From Glossina fuscipes (Eukaryota > Arthropoda > Insecta > Diptera > Glossinidae): a stretch of DNA of 64,000 nucleotides. How positions within the stretch are numbered: the first letter of the stretch is position 1; each line of letters starts with the position of its first letter. Of this stretch, positions 1 to 11,357 are shown piece after piece. Below the pieces are notes generated by a model, which saw only the letters and a program-made list of their open reading frames with translations, was not told the origin of the DNA and did not search any database. A program made the position numbers and the translations under genes. The DNA lies in the NCBI RefSeq assembly GCF_014805625.2, contig NW_023998452.1, forward strand, positions 1,594,308-1,658,307, written 5' to 3'.

Positions 1-555
1 CTGTGCTGGAAACCCTGTCCATAAGCTACTCGAACTTAAGAATTGTTTACATGTTTATTAGTAAAAGAAGGCTGTTATTGTAAGCATATTTTATTTATTA
101 AAATATATAAGAAATAAACGGTAATATATGTTTGTATAGAAACAAGAGACGCATGTCAATTATAGTTGTCTGACTGTGAGAGCGGTGGATTATTGTTTTC
201 ACTATGGATACATTTGTTTTGGTTTTACAGGAGACAAGGTTATTAGCAAACGTACATACAGAGTACGGAGAGTCTTAAAAATCAATTGAATATAGTTTTT
301 CTAGTTTTGCAGTTTATTAAAATATTAAAAAAGATTTTAGATAAATACGTCACCAATTCAAGAGAATCTATTGGCGGTTTGCTTATGATGCTTATTCGTT
401 ACCAGGTCTTCTCTACATCTCTTGTGTGCAAAAATGAACCGCGGCCTAGCCGATGAGATGCAATTAACATGTTCAGTGTCAACAAAAGAACAAACAACAA
501 AAATTTCTATAAGTGTTTGTGCCATAATTTATTAACATTTGTTGCTAATTTTTTG

Positions 556-587
<32 letters not shown>

Positions 588-1923
588 TATATTTTGCTTG
601 CTTCTATTAAGTGTTATTTTTAATTTTTTTACCTCTAAGTGAAAACATAATTGTAAGCACTTATGTGCTGCAAGTTATTTTAAAGGGCTCTGTTTTAGAC
701 TACATTAGTTTTCCGTCTTTCACCGAGACGAGTGCCATTTTGCGGTTGCGTGTCTTTACATTCTTTAATAAAAGTGGACGATTGTCTCTTGTCTAATCTA
801 TCGAAACGTGTCTATAAGGAATTATCCGGGATCGAGAATGTTGATGGCTTCAATTCAGTCGGTTTCAGATAATTTAAGTTAAAAAATTATCAAAATGCCT
901 TTTGTTTGGTAACATTTTTCTCATAAAGTGCACCATTTTTTGTATTGATTATGTGAAAGCATATCTTTGTACAATTTGCAATCGTTATACGATTCTTTCA
1001 ACTTCTCACAGCTTCAGTTTCCAGCATCCACCGTAGCAGTATGAAAATATCCAAACATTCCCAACAACCAAAATACCGCAAAAAATACGTATAAAAAGTT
1101 GAAAAAATTAAATTTTTCGCGAATTTAAAGTATAAAGAGAATCACACATTTTCTTTAAAATAAGCAACAATAATTAGATATGTATAAGAAAAAAATAGAA
1201 AACATTCAAAAAATCACAGGAAAAGTGTCACAATGATGAACAATGTGATGTTTTTAAATAACATCATTGAAAGTACAACAACAAGTGTAATTTGAAAGTA
1301 TCTAGTCAAACGTAGAGATTTCTTCTTGTCATATGATTAACGATTAATTAAATTTAAGCCAACAAAACCTAAAAAAAAGGCACGAGTAAATATTTTAATA
1401 TCAAGCATAACTCGTGCAGAGCAAATAAAGCAAAAGAAAGCCTGAACGAAATATCTTGTAGGACAACAGCTGTTGCATGTCGCCTTACCTAGACAGACAG
1501 TGTGACAACAAGTGGAACATTACGCAAACACACGCACACAAATGTAAATACCATACAGCTGCCAATTTGGGTGCCGCCAAAATTTCAAATGACGATTATT
1601 TATTGCCTCTCAACGTATTCAGCTAAACTTAACAATAATAAGACTACTACTGCATCTGCCTGTTTTCACAATAGCGACAAGATCACTACATCTCACCATA
1701 GGTGCGATTCATATATAACCAATGCGTTACTATATTTCTTAATTTTGCAACATCATCGTCATTATCATCATCTTTGCCTCTATCAACATTGGCGGCAACA
1801 ACAACGTAATAAACAACAATCGATTAATTGTAAATTAACATTGTCGTCGTCATTATTGTTCTTGTCTTTGTTGTCATTATCATTGGTGCAATCTTTGCCG
1901 TCGCTCTCAACGAATAGCTGACA
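1..1923. other. Upstream non-coding region / 5' leader of the FAM20B-like gene
   Basis: No convincing protein-coding exon is seen. The stretch is AT-rich, with a (TA)n microsatellite at about 555-593. The part next to the FAM20B start (about 1500-1921) is unusually open and rich in CAA/CAT/TTG triplets, giving a low-complexity reading frame. From an ATG at 1589 that frame runs to a stop at 1919-1921, two bases before the FAM20B ATG, and I read it as leader sequence with an upstream ORF rather than a gene. Transcription start and any 5' UTR intron could not be placed. Confidence 0.5.
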
Positions 1924-4900
1924 ATGAATAAACGGACTGTGATAATTATTGTGGCTCTCGTAAGTCTTGTTTGTATAGCTGTCGGCGCCAATTTCTATTT
2001 TATGTATTATTTGAATGCCGAAGAAATACCACTGTCCAGTACACGTGCCTTAGAGAATGTGATCCGTTCGAAAATCAGACATCTTAAGCCTTCTTATCTA
2101 AATCGTAATCCACGTTTCTTTATGTATCGCAATAAATTGTTAAAAAATTATAAGCCCGCTGCTTACGAGAATGCCTCCGTTTTATGGGATATAGCCAACT
2201 GGGTGAGTAGTTCAAAAGGAGACATGTGAAAAACCAAAAAAAAAAAAAAAAAAGCTGATAATGAGAATAAATAAATGTATAGTATTTTAGCTATTATCAA
2301 TAAGTCTTGCCGAGTAGTTCGATCAATATAATGAATATTAAATAGTGATATCGACATTTTTCTATTCGTCATGATTTTGATACTATAGTATATATAAATA
2401 GGAAGGTGCATGAAATGAATATGTTCTTAACATTAGCAGCCAATTTACTTAAGCCCTGTGTTGAGTTGGGAAAAGTTGCAATAGAATGCAGACACTACAG
2501 AGATATATCATTTGTACAAGTACTAGGTCAACTTGCAAATGGCAAAGAAATATCATTTAAAAAATAACAAATTAAACGAAATTTCAAAGTTAGACTATAA
2601 AGGCGGAAAGGAGTTTAGTGTAGCAAATATAATTTAATAATCATGTTTTGACTGGTTATGATGTAGTTCACTTAGGCTGTCCCTATTTACGTTGTTATAA
2701 AGTAATTATGCCAAAGCAGTCTATGGTTTTATTAGCACAACAATTTTATTACAATTAATAATTATTATTTGTAAAGTTTTATTATTAATAAATATTATAA
2801 ACATTTATTATAAATATTTATTATTAATAATATACATAATAATAAATTAGGAAACTGTTCGAAAAAAAGTTATTAGACTTCACTGCATTTTCCAAGTTAC
2901 AACTTTAGCAAATTTTGATATGAAAAGGTATTCAAACAAGAACTCGAAAATTTAGAATTTGTCAGTCAGGGCAGTCAGGCAGAAAATTTGTTTACTTAGT
3001 ATAACTGAAAATATTCGAATAACCCTTTAAGCGTTAATGTCCAAAGGGGATCGAACAGGTGACCGAATTTAAAAAAATTCTATTTTTCACTTATGTTTGT
3101 CGAGAGCAATAATAATGTACTATCCGTTTTAGCTTTCCTTGAGCACAAAAATTCATATTGCCCGCATCCAGAAGGCAATCAACAAAAGTCTCAGTTTTTG
3201 GAAGTTACATATAAACAATTAGACCGGTTTTACAATTTTCAAAAATCTTCTGAGGAATAGTTAGTACCTCGACCAGGTAATAGAGATCAAAAACCTTCTT
3301 TCTAGCTCACCGTCTTGCTGAATATACAGCAAGATTTATGCGAAACATTTTCATTCCTTATGTACTCTTTAAAAAAGTCTGCCGAAATTTTACGCATATG
3401 TTAGGCGCTTCCAAAGCTGCTAGAAAGCGCAAAAAATATTGTGATATGCACTACTCTATGAAATAGCAATTCCTTCGATCGTAGCTATAGGCTAGTTCTC
3501 AGTCGATAAGGACATAAAACGTATTGAGTGGACACAAACCTACCAGACTGGGGCCATCAGTTTTTCCTTTTGTATTTTAAAGTAGATGCGCAATTACGTT
3601 CAAATACTTTGAAATGGAATTTTATATCTGAAGCGATTTTTAAGGTTATATTATTTTGCTCATTTTAAAATCAAATATAGATTTGTAAAAATTGGACATT
3701 GGACACATTCATAAAAACTACAAAAACATATTAATATAGTTTAATAAAATAGAAAATAAACTCATTTAAAACTTTTAAAATATTTGTGTTATCAGCACAA
3801 GCAAACATTTCTAATAAATATTTGCAAAGTCGAGTGTTAAATTACTTTTAACTCGTTTTGAGCTTAAACAAGTAAAAACATTAGAGTAGGGCACGGTTCA
3901 GCATTAAATAGCTTACATCCCACTAAAGTTACCCATATATCGACTTTTTGAAATGAGGCGTAACATGGGAAATGGTCAAGAAAGTCATCCGATCCGAACT
4001 ATTTTGAATACCGAGCCAAAGCACGTTAGGAAACAAGACAGACAGATAAACAATAATAAAAGATGTATATATCTCAAGTCCTTCTTGCTGTTGCATAAGC
4101 CTGCACAAACTTAATATACTCTTATACCAGGATTAGACTTCTTTTCCAAAAGAATACAAAATACCAAATCCCAAACTTGTCGTTCATTTTGGAGTTAACA
4201 AATAAAGTGACAAGGAGTTTTGAAATAACTATTGAAAATGCTTTCGAACCTGATACAATTGTCAAGATAATCAGATCTACTTCTTTCCTCCCACTTACTA
4301 AAGACAAGAAAGGGAACTTCTAAAAGAGAAGGAAGTAATCTCTTTTTGTGTTGGGCCCACAAGGAGGGCATGCGTACTCATCTCTTGCACACACATTTCG
4401 CTTATCTTCTTCACTGCCCATAGCGTCTTTATGTCTAATTTTAAACAATTTACTTTCAAAACTAAAAAAAAAAGGTTCAAATTTACATTAGAGTAAAAAA
4501 AGCGTCGTATGCCGTATTTCGTTTCTCTCTAGTGGCCGCATGAAAATGAAATTTACCCGCAATACGACTCCTCAATGGGGCAATTATTACAAACTTTGCG
4601 CTTAGAACCTATAACAAAAGTCTATAATTTGGCGCGTGGCACTCAACTAAAGCTGTTGATGCGTTTGGCAAATCAACAGAAAATCATATTCAAACCTCAA
4701 TGGTATCCTCGTGATATTGTAATTGACGGACCAGTTTATGGCGGCAAGGATCGACACGTAGCAGAAGTGTACGCATTCTACTTGGGTGCTGTATTGGATT
4801 TTCGTTCGACGCCTATTGTTGTGGGGCGTATAGTAAACTTAAAAAGAGATATCTATGAAAAGGGCGATAATGAGCTACAAAATACGATGACGATAACGCC

Positions 4901-5658
4901 AGAAGAAAACGGTACCGAACAATATTGTTTATTCGGCAAGTGTCACTATTGCAATGAGGAGGAGACTGTGTGCGGTGATGAAAAGAATAATATTGAGGGT
5001 GTGCTGATCTACATAATACCGGGACAATTAAGCAAAAAACGTTCACCGTGGCAGCGTACATACAAAGACGATAAACGTGCACCTTGGGAGGACGATATGA
5101 ACTACTGCAAGTAAGTTCAAAAAAAAGATATACATTTATATATAAAAGCAACATAGCTTAACAAAATTTACTTTAAAGAGCTTTAAAGGGAAAAATGGAA
5201 ACCATAAGACTTTTGGATTTAATAGACGTAGCTATTTTCGATTATCTAATACAAAACGGTGATCGTCACCACTATGAGACCCGTGAAGAACGTGTTGTTC
5301 TAATCGATAATGGTAAAGCATTTGGTAATCCTAGTAAAGATCATTTGGACATATTAGCTCCCCTTTATCAGTGCTGTTTGTAAGTATTTATCCGAGGCGC
5401 AGCATTTCGTTAATGTATTTTCTTAATTCGAAATTTTTGTCAAATAATAGATTACGTGCTACTACCTGGGAACGCTTACAGGTATTTTCTGGCGGCGTAC
5501 TGACAGAATTAATAGATCGTCTCTCAAAGCACGACGCTTTGTATCCTCTAATAACCGATAAACATAAAAGAGGTGTCGAAAGACGTTTACTAGTCGTCTA
5601 TGCAGTGGTCGAATACTGTCTGGATCGTGAAGGAGAGAAAATGTTAAAGAATTTATAA
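1924..5658 (+). CDS. FAM20B: FAM20B-like glycosaminoglycan xylosylkinase (Golgi type II kinase), 4 coding exons
   Basis: Coding exons 1924-2202, 4533-5110, 5179-5379 and 5451-5658 join in phase to 421 aa; human FAM20B has about 409. Family members phosphorylate the xylose of the proteoglycan linkage region in the Golgi lumen. The N terminus has a single hydrophobic segment (about residues 7-28) after a short basic stretch, as expected of a type II membrane anchor. Exon 2 carries the family Cys motif ([10 protein letters not shown]) and [11 protein letters not shown]. The kinase core shows NGDRHHYE (Asp about 314) and the DFG-equivalent LIDNGKAFG (Asp about 329), followed by ILAPLYQCC. The first ATG of the exon is used, just before the hydrophobic segment. 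Intron 1 is long (2.3 kb), AT-rich and contains a decayed dispersed repeat; the other introns are about 70 nt. An AATAAA lies at 5749. Drosophila CG3631 is, as I recall, the orthologue. Confidence 0.9.
3995..4130 (+). repeat. Decayed dispersed repeat, copy A (in FAM20B intron 1)
   Basis: The right end (4103-4119) reads GCACAAACTTAATATAC, identical over 17 nt to a stretch at 22680-22696. Upstream of it lies ACAGACAGATAAA-type sequence. It sits inside the 2.3-kb first intron and shows no coding potential. Element type is unknown; this looks like the 3' end of a dispersed non-coding family. Confidence 0.5.
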
Positions 5659-5748
5659 AATATTTCCTAAGCAAACATATCATATTATATTATATTTTAT
5701 TCTAAAAAGACATTGTTGTTGAATTTTCTTATTCACTTTTAAATTATT

Positions 5749-5754
5749 AATAAA
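5749..5754 (+). terminator. Poly(A) signal AATAAA of the FAM20B-like gene
   Basis: AATAAA lies 91 nt after the stop codon. The Rrp6 signal on the other strand (5891-5896) is further right, so the two convergent transcripts need not overlap. Confidence 0.6.
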
Positions 5755-5890
5755 ATTTGCATGTAAAAGGAATCAATGTAATTTTAAGTAAAAACATCAA
5801 AGTGATTCATAGACTCTTTAAGTACATTTTATCTACCCGTAGATTCTTTTAATTTGAAAACAATTCTTAATTGAACTCAATTTGTTGAAA

Positions 5891-5896
5891 TTTATT
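5891..5896 (-). terminator. Poly(A) signal of Rrp6 (AATAAA on the minus strand)
   Basis: TTTATT on the plus strand, about 90 nt beyond the Rrp6 stop codon. Confidence 0.55.
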
Positions 5897-5985
5897 TACG
5901 ATATTTCTGTTACTGATTATTAAATTAAATTTAGTTAGATAAAAAAAAAAAGAAGATAGAAAATAATAAATTTTGAACCAGATTA

Positions 5986-8919
5986 CTATTTCTTATTACC
6001 TTTTCCTTGAGAGAACGTGAACAATTTATTTAATTTCTTGTTTTGTGATTTGTTAGCGTTATTCTGAAAATAAAGCAAAGAACAATTTCACTTTTTATAT
6101 AGTGCTCTTTCATAAAAACTTCCGACCTACTTACCTTCCCATGAAATCGTTGCTTGAACTCCGTAGGTTTTGCTTTTTGCGCGCCGCCTTTAAACTTGTT
6201 AAAATCGACTTTATTGTAATCGAAATCTATTTGAATTGGCTTATTTGAACTTTGATATATTTTAGACGATGGACCTGATTTATTGCTTTTATGTTTATTT
6301 TTTAATTTTTTTTTATTCGATTTTTGTTGCTCTTGTACAAGAGACTGCGACGAACTAGGTCCCTCTTCAGACAAAATATTCAAGTCGTCGTTATTAACAT
6401 CGTTGTCGTTTGCACTTCGGTCACCATTTACTGGCCTATTTAGTGCCTCCTCGCTACCATTTAATCGCTTTTCTGTACAGAACTGATTGTTTCGTGGGCC
6501 AGTTTTTGGTCGTTTCACATTCGAATGGACGGAAGCGGCAGTTTTTGAACTAGAGCTTTCCTCACGTTTTCGTTTAAGCATTTCTTTAACTGATATGCGG
6601 AACGCATCTTCTTCGTTCTTAATTACTTCTTCCTCAGTCACACTATTATCTACGACCGTTGTCGGACATAACTGAATTTTTTTTTCTTCGGCTTCAATGC
6701 GAGCAGCCTCGTCCAACTTTTCTTTCTCAACGATAGGCAACATGGCTAAATAGCGATAGTACGGTTGCAAAATCAAATCTTTTTCCTTTCGCTTGCGTTT
6801 CATTATTAATCGTTCCTAAGCCAAAATAAGAACACAAAAACAAAAATCAATTAGACTTTAAAAAAAGAAATTAAAATTTACCAAATGCAAACCTCTTCGC
6901 AGTTGGTTGGCTTTTCATAAAAACGCAAAGTAGCTTTCTTCAAACGAACTGGAGTCACCCGATCTCCATCATCGGAGATAATTTGCTGCTCAGAATCTGA
7001 TTTAAAATTAATCAGTGTTGGCAAATCCTGAATTTCTTCCAAGTGCGTCAGATCATGGGGGCAATACAATTTGCTATTGTAATCTTTTACATTTATGGAG
7101 ACAGTCCGATGAGTGATCTCAGTGTCCATTATCGGTTTTACTAAAGGCTGTTCTCTGGCCTTCAATATGATCTGATGTAATGGATATAGATGCTGCTTAA
7201 CCAACGGTGGGATTGGATTGCAACAAGACAATATTCCTTGCATTTCTCGCGGTAAGTTCTCTGCAATTTGCAACATCATGTGGTTCGGGAGGACGTAATT
7301 ATAACTTTCGTCTTCCTGACGAGCTATTGCGTCACGCCATTGGAAAATCTCTCGTAATGCGTGTAATTGACGATTATCAAATAGCTTTTTCGATTTCCTG
7401 TACATATCAAGGTGTGATGACAGCGTTATGACGGGCTTAACGTAACGTTTCTTACACAATTCCGTACTGCGCTGATAAACGCCGCGCAAGAGTTGAGGCT
7501 GTTCGTTACCAGCCTTCAATAAATCATTCGTGAGCCGTTCATACACATAAATCAGGAAGTGCGTATCTTGTCGAGCGTAAGCGATTAATTCATCAGGCAA
7601 AGGGCGTATGCGCCAATCGGCTAATTGAAATGTCTTGTCTATTTCAATATCGCAATAAATTTTTAATAAAAAAGCCAACGACAACCGTGCATAATTCAAC
7701 GCTTTCGCCGCTTGATGTGTGTCAAACATGTTCACTATGTATAAGGACAAATCGCGCTGCAACCATTCTATGTCCAAATCAGCACCATGGAAGATTTTCA
7801 CTATTTTTGGATTAGTTAACACTTCGTTAAGAATATGCATATCATCTCTTAGTTCTAAGGCATCAAATATATAATCCTTTAATTTAGTAGAGATTTGCAC
7901 CAAACAAGTGAAACCTAGGAACGAACGATAATTGTGGTGCTCGACATCGACAGCCAACTCATTCGCCTGACTTAATTCTTGCAGGGCATTTTTTAACTTT
8001 TCCGCTGTGTCCACATATACTAACTCGGTGTCTTTCATGTCTTTTGGTACTTGACAAGACTCCTTCGCCTTTAGCTGTCCACTCGGAACTTCGAACTTCA
8101 TTAGCTCAAATTCGTAAGGATGCAAGTAGCAGACAACGTCCCCGGATTCATCATACTCGGGCAATATGGCTAATGGTTTTAACGAGTTCGGCTTATCCTT
8201 TATCCTGGGCATGAAAGGTTTGTCTGCTTTATTATCTACAGGAATTTGAAACTTCACCTGTGGCCGAGGAATATTTTTCGCCGTAATTAGACGCGCTGAC
8301 ATCAATGGCCTTATATCATTGGTTTTTAGATTCCATGCCCCTTTGCATGTTGTTGTCTTTACTGGAGTTATATTATTAATGCGCGATTCCACTACCACAG
8401 TTTGTGGGTTCTTTTTTATGCCCGCCAATTCATCTAAATTCGATTGTAGCCTATCAAAAATAGCGTCATTACATTCTAACAACATATCAAATTGGTCGTC
8501 CGGTTGACGTCGTTGTATATTGCCACGAATGTTTTGCCATTTAAAAACATGTGATATTAAACCAAGTATACGATGCGACTGTGTGAATAAACAGTAATCA
8601 TAGACATATTGATAATTTGTTCATTTTGACGGAGCACCACTGACCTGTTCATCTATAATTCTACCAAAAGTGGGATAAGCACAATAAAGATCCCGTGAAG
8701 CCCCTTGAGGATACGAGTTAATACATTTTGTGGCTTCCACAATTTCAGAGAAACCTTTCTAATAAAAGAATAAAGTAAAAGCAATAATTTATGTTCACTT
8801 TTTGCTTTTCTTACCTTTGTAAAATCTTTCACTGACACGCTTTCTCCTATAACTGCTTTGCCCATTTCAGATTGCGAATCTTTTATTGCTGTTTTTATTT
8901 CTTCTTCTTGAGATGCCAT
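5986..8919 (-). CDS. Rrp6: Rrp6 / EXOSC10, nuclear RNA exosome 3'-5' exonuclease, 5 exons
   Basis: Minus-strand exons 8919-8815, 8758-8645, 8578-6893, 6815-6135 and 6063-5986 give 887 aa; human EXOSC10 has 885. The enzyme is the DEDDy hydrolytic nuclease of the nuclear exosome, trimming and degrading rRNA, snoRNA and aberrant RNAs. Exons 1-3 hold the PMC2NT region that binds the cofactor Rrp47. The catalytic domain shows AVDVEHHNYRSF (Asp 284, Glu 286), FHGADLDIEWLQ (Asp 340) and YARQDTHF (Tyr 407, Asp 411), all intact. An HRDC domain follows at about 465-545. The lysine-rich C terminus ends with a conserved FDYNKVDFNKFKGG stretch like vertebrate EXOSC10. ATG 8919 (MASQEEE) is preferred to the in-frame ATG 8934 by family N-terminal length. 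The exon 3/4 junction is odd: the frame is kept only by a GTTTGC donor at 6892, while the better GTAAAT 11 nt later leads to a stop. Confidence 0.93.
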
Positions 8920-10350
8920 TTTAGCTAAAAACAATGATTTTGAAAGAGTTTCTTAAAAATTTTTTACGATATTTTTTTATATTTTGTCGACTGTGAGTTT
9001 CTATTTATACAAAATAAGCACTTGTCGGCATTCTTGTGGTACGATAACACTCTGCACGTTAAAAATAGGGTTAACAAATTCCTATTATTTAGAATTAATA
9101 GATTCCTATTATTTTTGCGTTTGGATTGTCTTCGAATTAATTTCATGTCAATAAATAGCAATCATATTTATATTTAATGAGCGGACCTCAAATTCACCTC
9201 GATTCACAATCATCTGAGAAAGCAATTAAGTTACGAGAAATGTACGAAATGAATAAAACAGTTTTGGTTTTTCTTTATCAACTAATATTATCAATTGTAA
9301 ACTTACAAAAAATGAAGTGATTAATGTAGAGTGCAAGAGCGCAATTATGGCATAATGTTAATTCAAAATTCTCTCTGATTTAAATTGTTTTGAACTGAAC
9401 AACAAAAATCTTAATTATGCATAAATTTATATTAGATATGATCATCATAATAAAAATGTATGTATAAATGTGTACATACAATAACAGCAACAAAGTTGGG
9501 TACCAGACATATCTTCAATACGCCAAAAAATGGTTTATGCTTCCACCAAGGCCACTCTAAATAACTAAATGGAAAACTGAAATGATTTTAATAAATTTTA
9601 ATGATAACATGGAAGGCAAGATGAGTTTGACAAGAATTGTTTGTATATATAGTCAATAGCCGTACCTTTTCTATTTAGTTTCAGAAATTACTGATTTGGA
9701 GCAACAGTAATGACAATAATAAAAATAAATCAATAGCAATCAGAAGGTTAATCATGCAAGCGAGAAGTCGCCGTCGTTATCGCCTGGTTTTTTTTGATGC
9801 AATTGACTATCACTACGAGCATCAAGAAGAAGACCGGTACAATATATTTATGAGCATCAAGAAGCTAATCAAGCACCAGCTTTCCAATATTTTCCAATAC
9901 TTCTCCCCAAATTTTCCATTTGGATGCATTAATAACTGAGAGCGGCGTAAAAAACGAGAGCCAAATTGGCGTTTACTTGTTTTATATAAACCAACCACTT
10001 GTGGTAAACAGTAAGAAGCATGAAAAGTGAAATGGATAGAAAATTATGTAGAATTTTGTAAGCGACAAAAATAATAAAGTTAAATGCAGTGTTTAAAATT
10101 GTAGTTTTTTTTATTACAGGAAAATTTAGATATTAAATATTGTTTTTCACAGATTTGCTTAAATCATACAAATACACCATTCGTTATCATTACATTAAAT
10201 TTTCTCCTCCACTCCTGAATGGCAAAAATGTTTTTTTTGCATGTTCATATATGGACAAATAAAGAGAAGATCTAGTATATAAAATGTTTTATGTAGAAAT
10301 GTTCAAAAACTGTAATTAGACGTTCGACATATTAAATACTGTATTACGTA

Positions 10351-10473
10351 CTAGTGCAGGTAGGTGATCAGAAGCATCTCATAAAGCCTTCTCGCCCGCT
10401 TCATGGTGATCCTTTCTTCTGCGTCGCGATTCTTCTCCTCAATTATCGAGCATAAAAGAAAATTACGACGCAT
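10351..10473 (-). CDS. Candidate small ORF or terminal exon, 40 aa
   Basis: On the minus strand an ATG at 10473 opens 40 codons ending at 10351. The predicted peptide is charged and helical in character (EEKNRDAEERITMKRARR then LYEMLLITYLH). Its codons are clearly richer in G+C than the flanking DNA, which is the main reason for listing it. I do not recognise the family. It could equally be the last exon of an unplaced minus-strand gene: an AG at the end of ATTAAG just upstream would extend the frame by four residues, and a GTAAGT lies about 40 nt before that. No homologue was tested, so it may be chance. Confidence 0.3.
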   Translation of the reverse strand: MRRNFLLCSIIEEKNRDAEERITMKRARRLYEMLLITYLH

Positions 10474-10764
10474 TGGTGAACATTGCTTAATTTAGCTTTA
10501 TATTTAAGACAAGATTGTACTTACTTTTACCAAATTTTTTTTTCTCTTTCTTCACAATTCAGAAATGTAAGTTTGGACAAAAATGTTTTTTCTTTAATTT
10601 TTTTAAAATTTTAAATAATTCATTTTCAAATAGTTGTTGGTGTTTTTTCTTTGCAGCTGCTTTTGAGATTTGTGGTGAGTTTGCTTGGTTTACTCAATAC
10701 AAATTTGTTCTCAGAGATAGCAATTTTATTATAGCCAGATTTGACGTACTGAGAGAGCGCAGTT

Positions 10765-10821
10765 GGCGATAATCGCCAGCAAATTTGCCAACACGATTAG
10801 ATTCTCTTGGCGATTATCGCC
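10765..10821. repeat. Paired near-palindromes TTGGCGATWATCGCC
   Basis: GGCGATAATCGCC (10765-10777) and GGCGATTATCGCC (10809-10821) are exact reverse complements of each other. Each is itself palindromic but for its central base. With the preceding TT they are 14/15 identical as direct copies, 44 bp apart. CAAATTTGCCAACA between them recurs at about 60810. Function is unknown; possibly a transposon end or a protein-binding site. Confidence 0.5.
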
Positions 10822-11357
10822 TACTTTATTGTCACCTGCTTACATGATTGTCTTCCTTATAAAAAAGTAAGCGAATATTAAGTTTGAGATTGGCATAGAC
10901 TATATCACGTACAGAACGTGTCAATAATAAGTGGCGAAAACGTACATAAAACGTGATGTATAACTCATATTTTTAACTTATCTACTTATTACCTATGTGA
11001 TATTAAAAAGAAGTAGAGAAGAATTCTGCTTGTTTTGTATTCAAAGCTTCTTTCAGCATTCACATATTTCATTTATTTACGTAGCGAAATATAAAATGTT
11101 ATATGTGTAACGTACGAGTTTTTGTTGAGCGTGTGACAAAAACACCATTATATGGCAATTCTGTTAGCTTGTAATACTGAACATACTTGTCACATTATGA
11201 AATTTATTTAGCCGCTGCTGACTAACAACAACAAAGCTGAAGTGACATTATTGTAAAAGAAGTATTAATGAAAGTTTCAACATTTTTTTATTATATCCTT
11301 TAAAAGTAAATATTTATTAGCTAATTAATTGGAATACTTACGATAAGTTTAGTATCG

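Larger units (their letters stand above)
9180..11357. other. Intergenic region between Rrp6 and TAM41
   Basis: Mostly AT-rich sequence with no recognisable conserved gene. It contains one short minus-strand ORF (10351-10473) and a pair of near-palindromes (10765-10821), both listed separately. A plus-strand ORF at 9754-9939 has no family resemblance or supporting features. A splice-like CTTTGCAG...GTGAGT pair around 10656-10680 could be part of an untranslated exon, but nothing supports it further. Confidence 0.5.

Noticed and set aside
9754..9939. 61-aa plus-strand ORF (MQARSRRRYRL...)
   Set aside because: No family resemblance, no signal or conserved motif, AT-rich context; chance frame is likelier.
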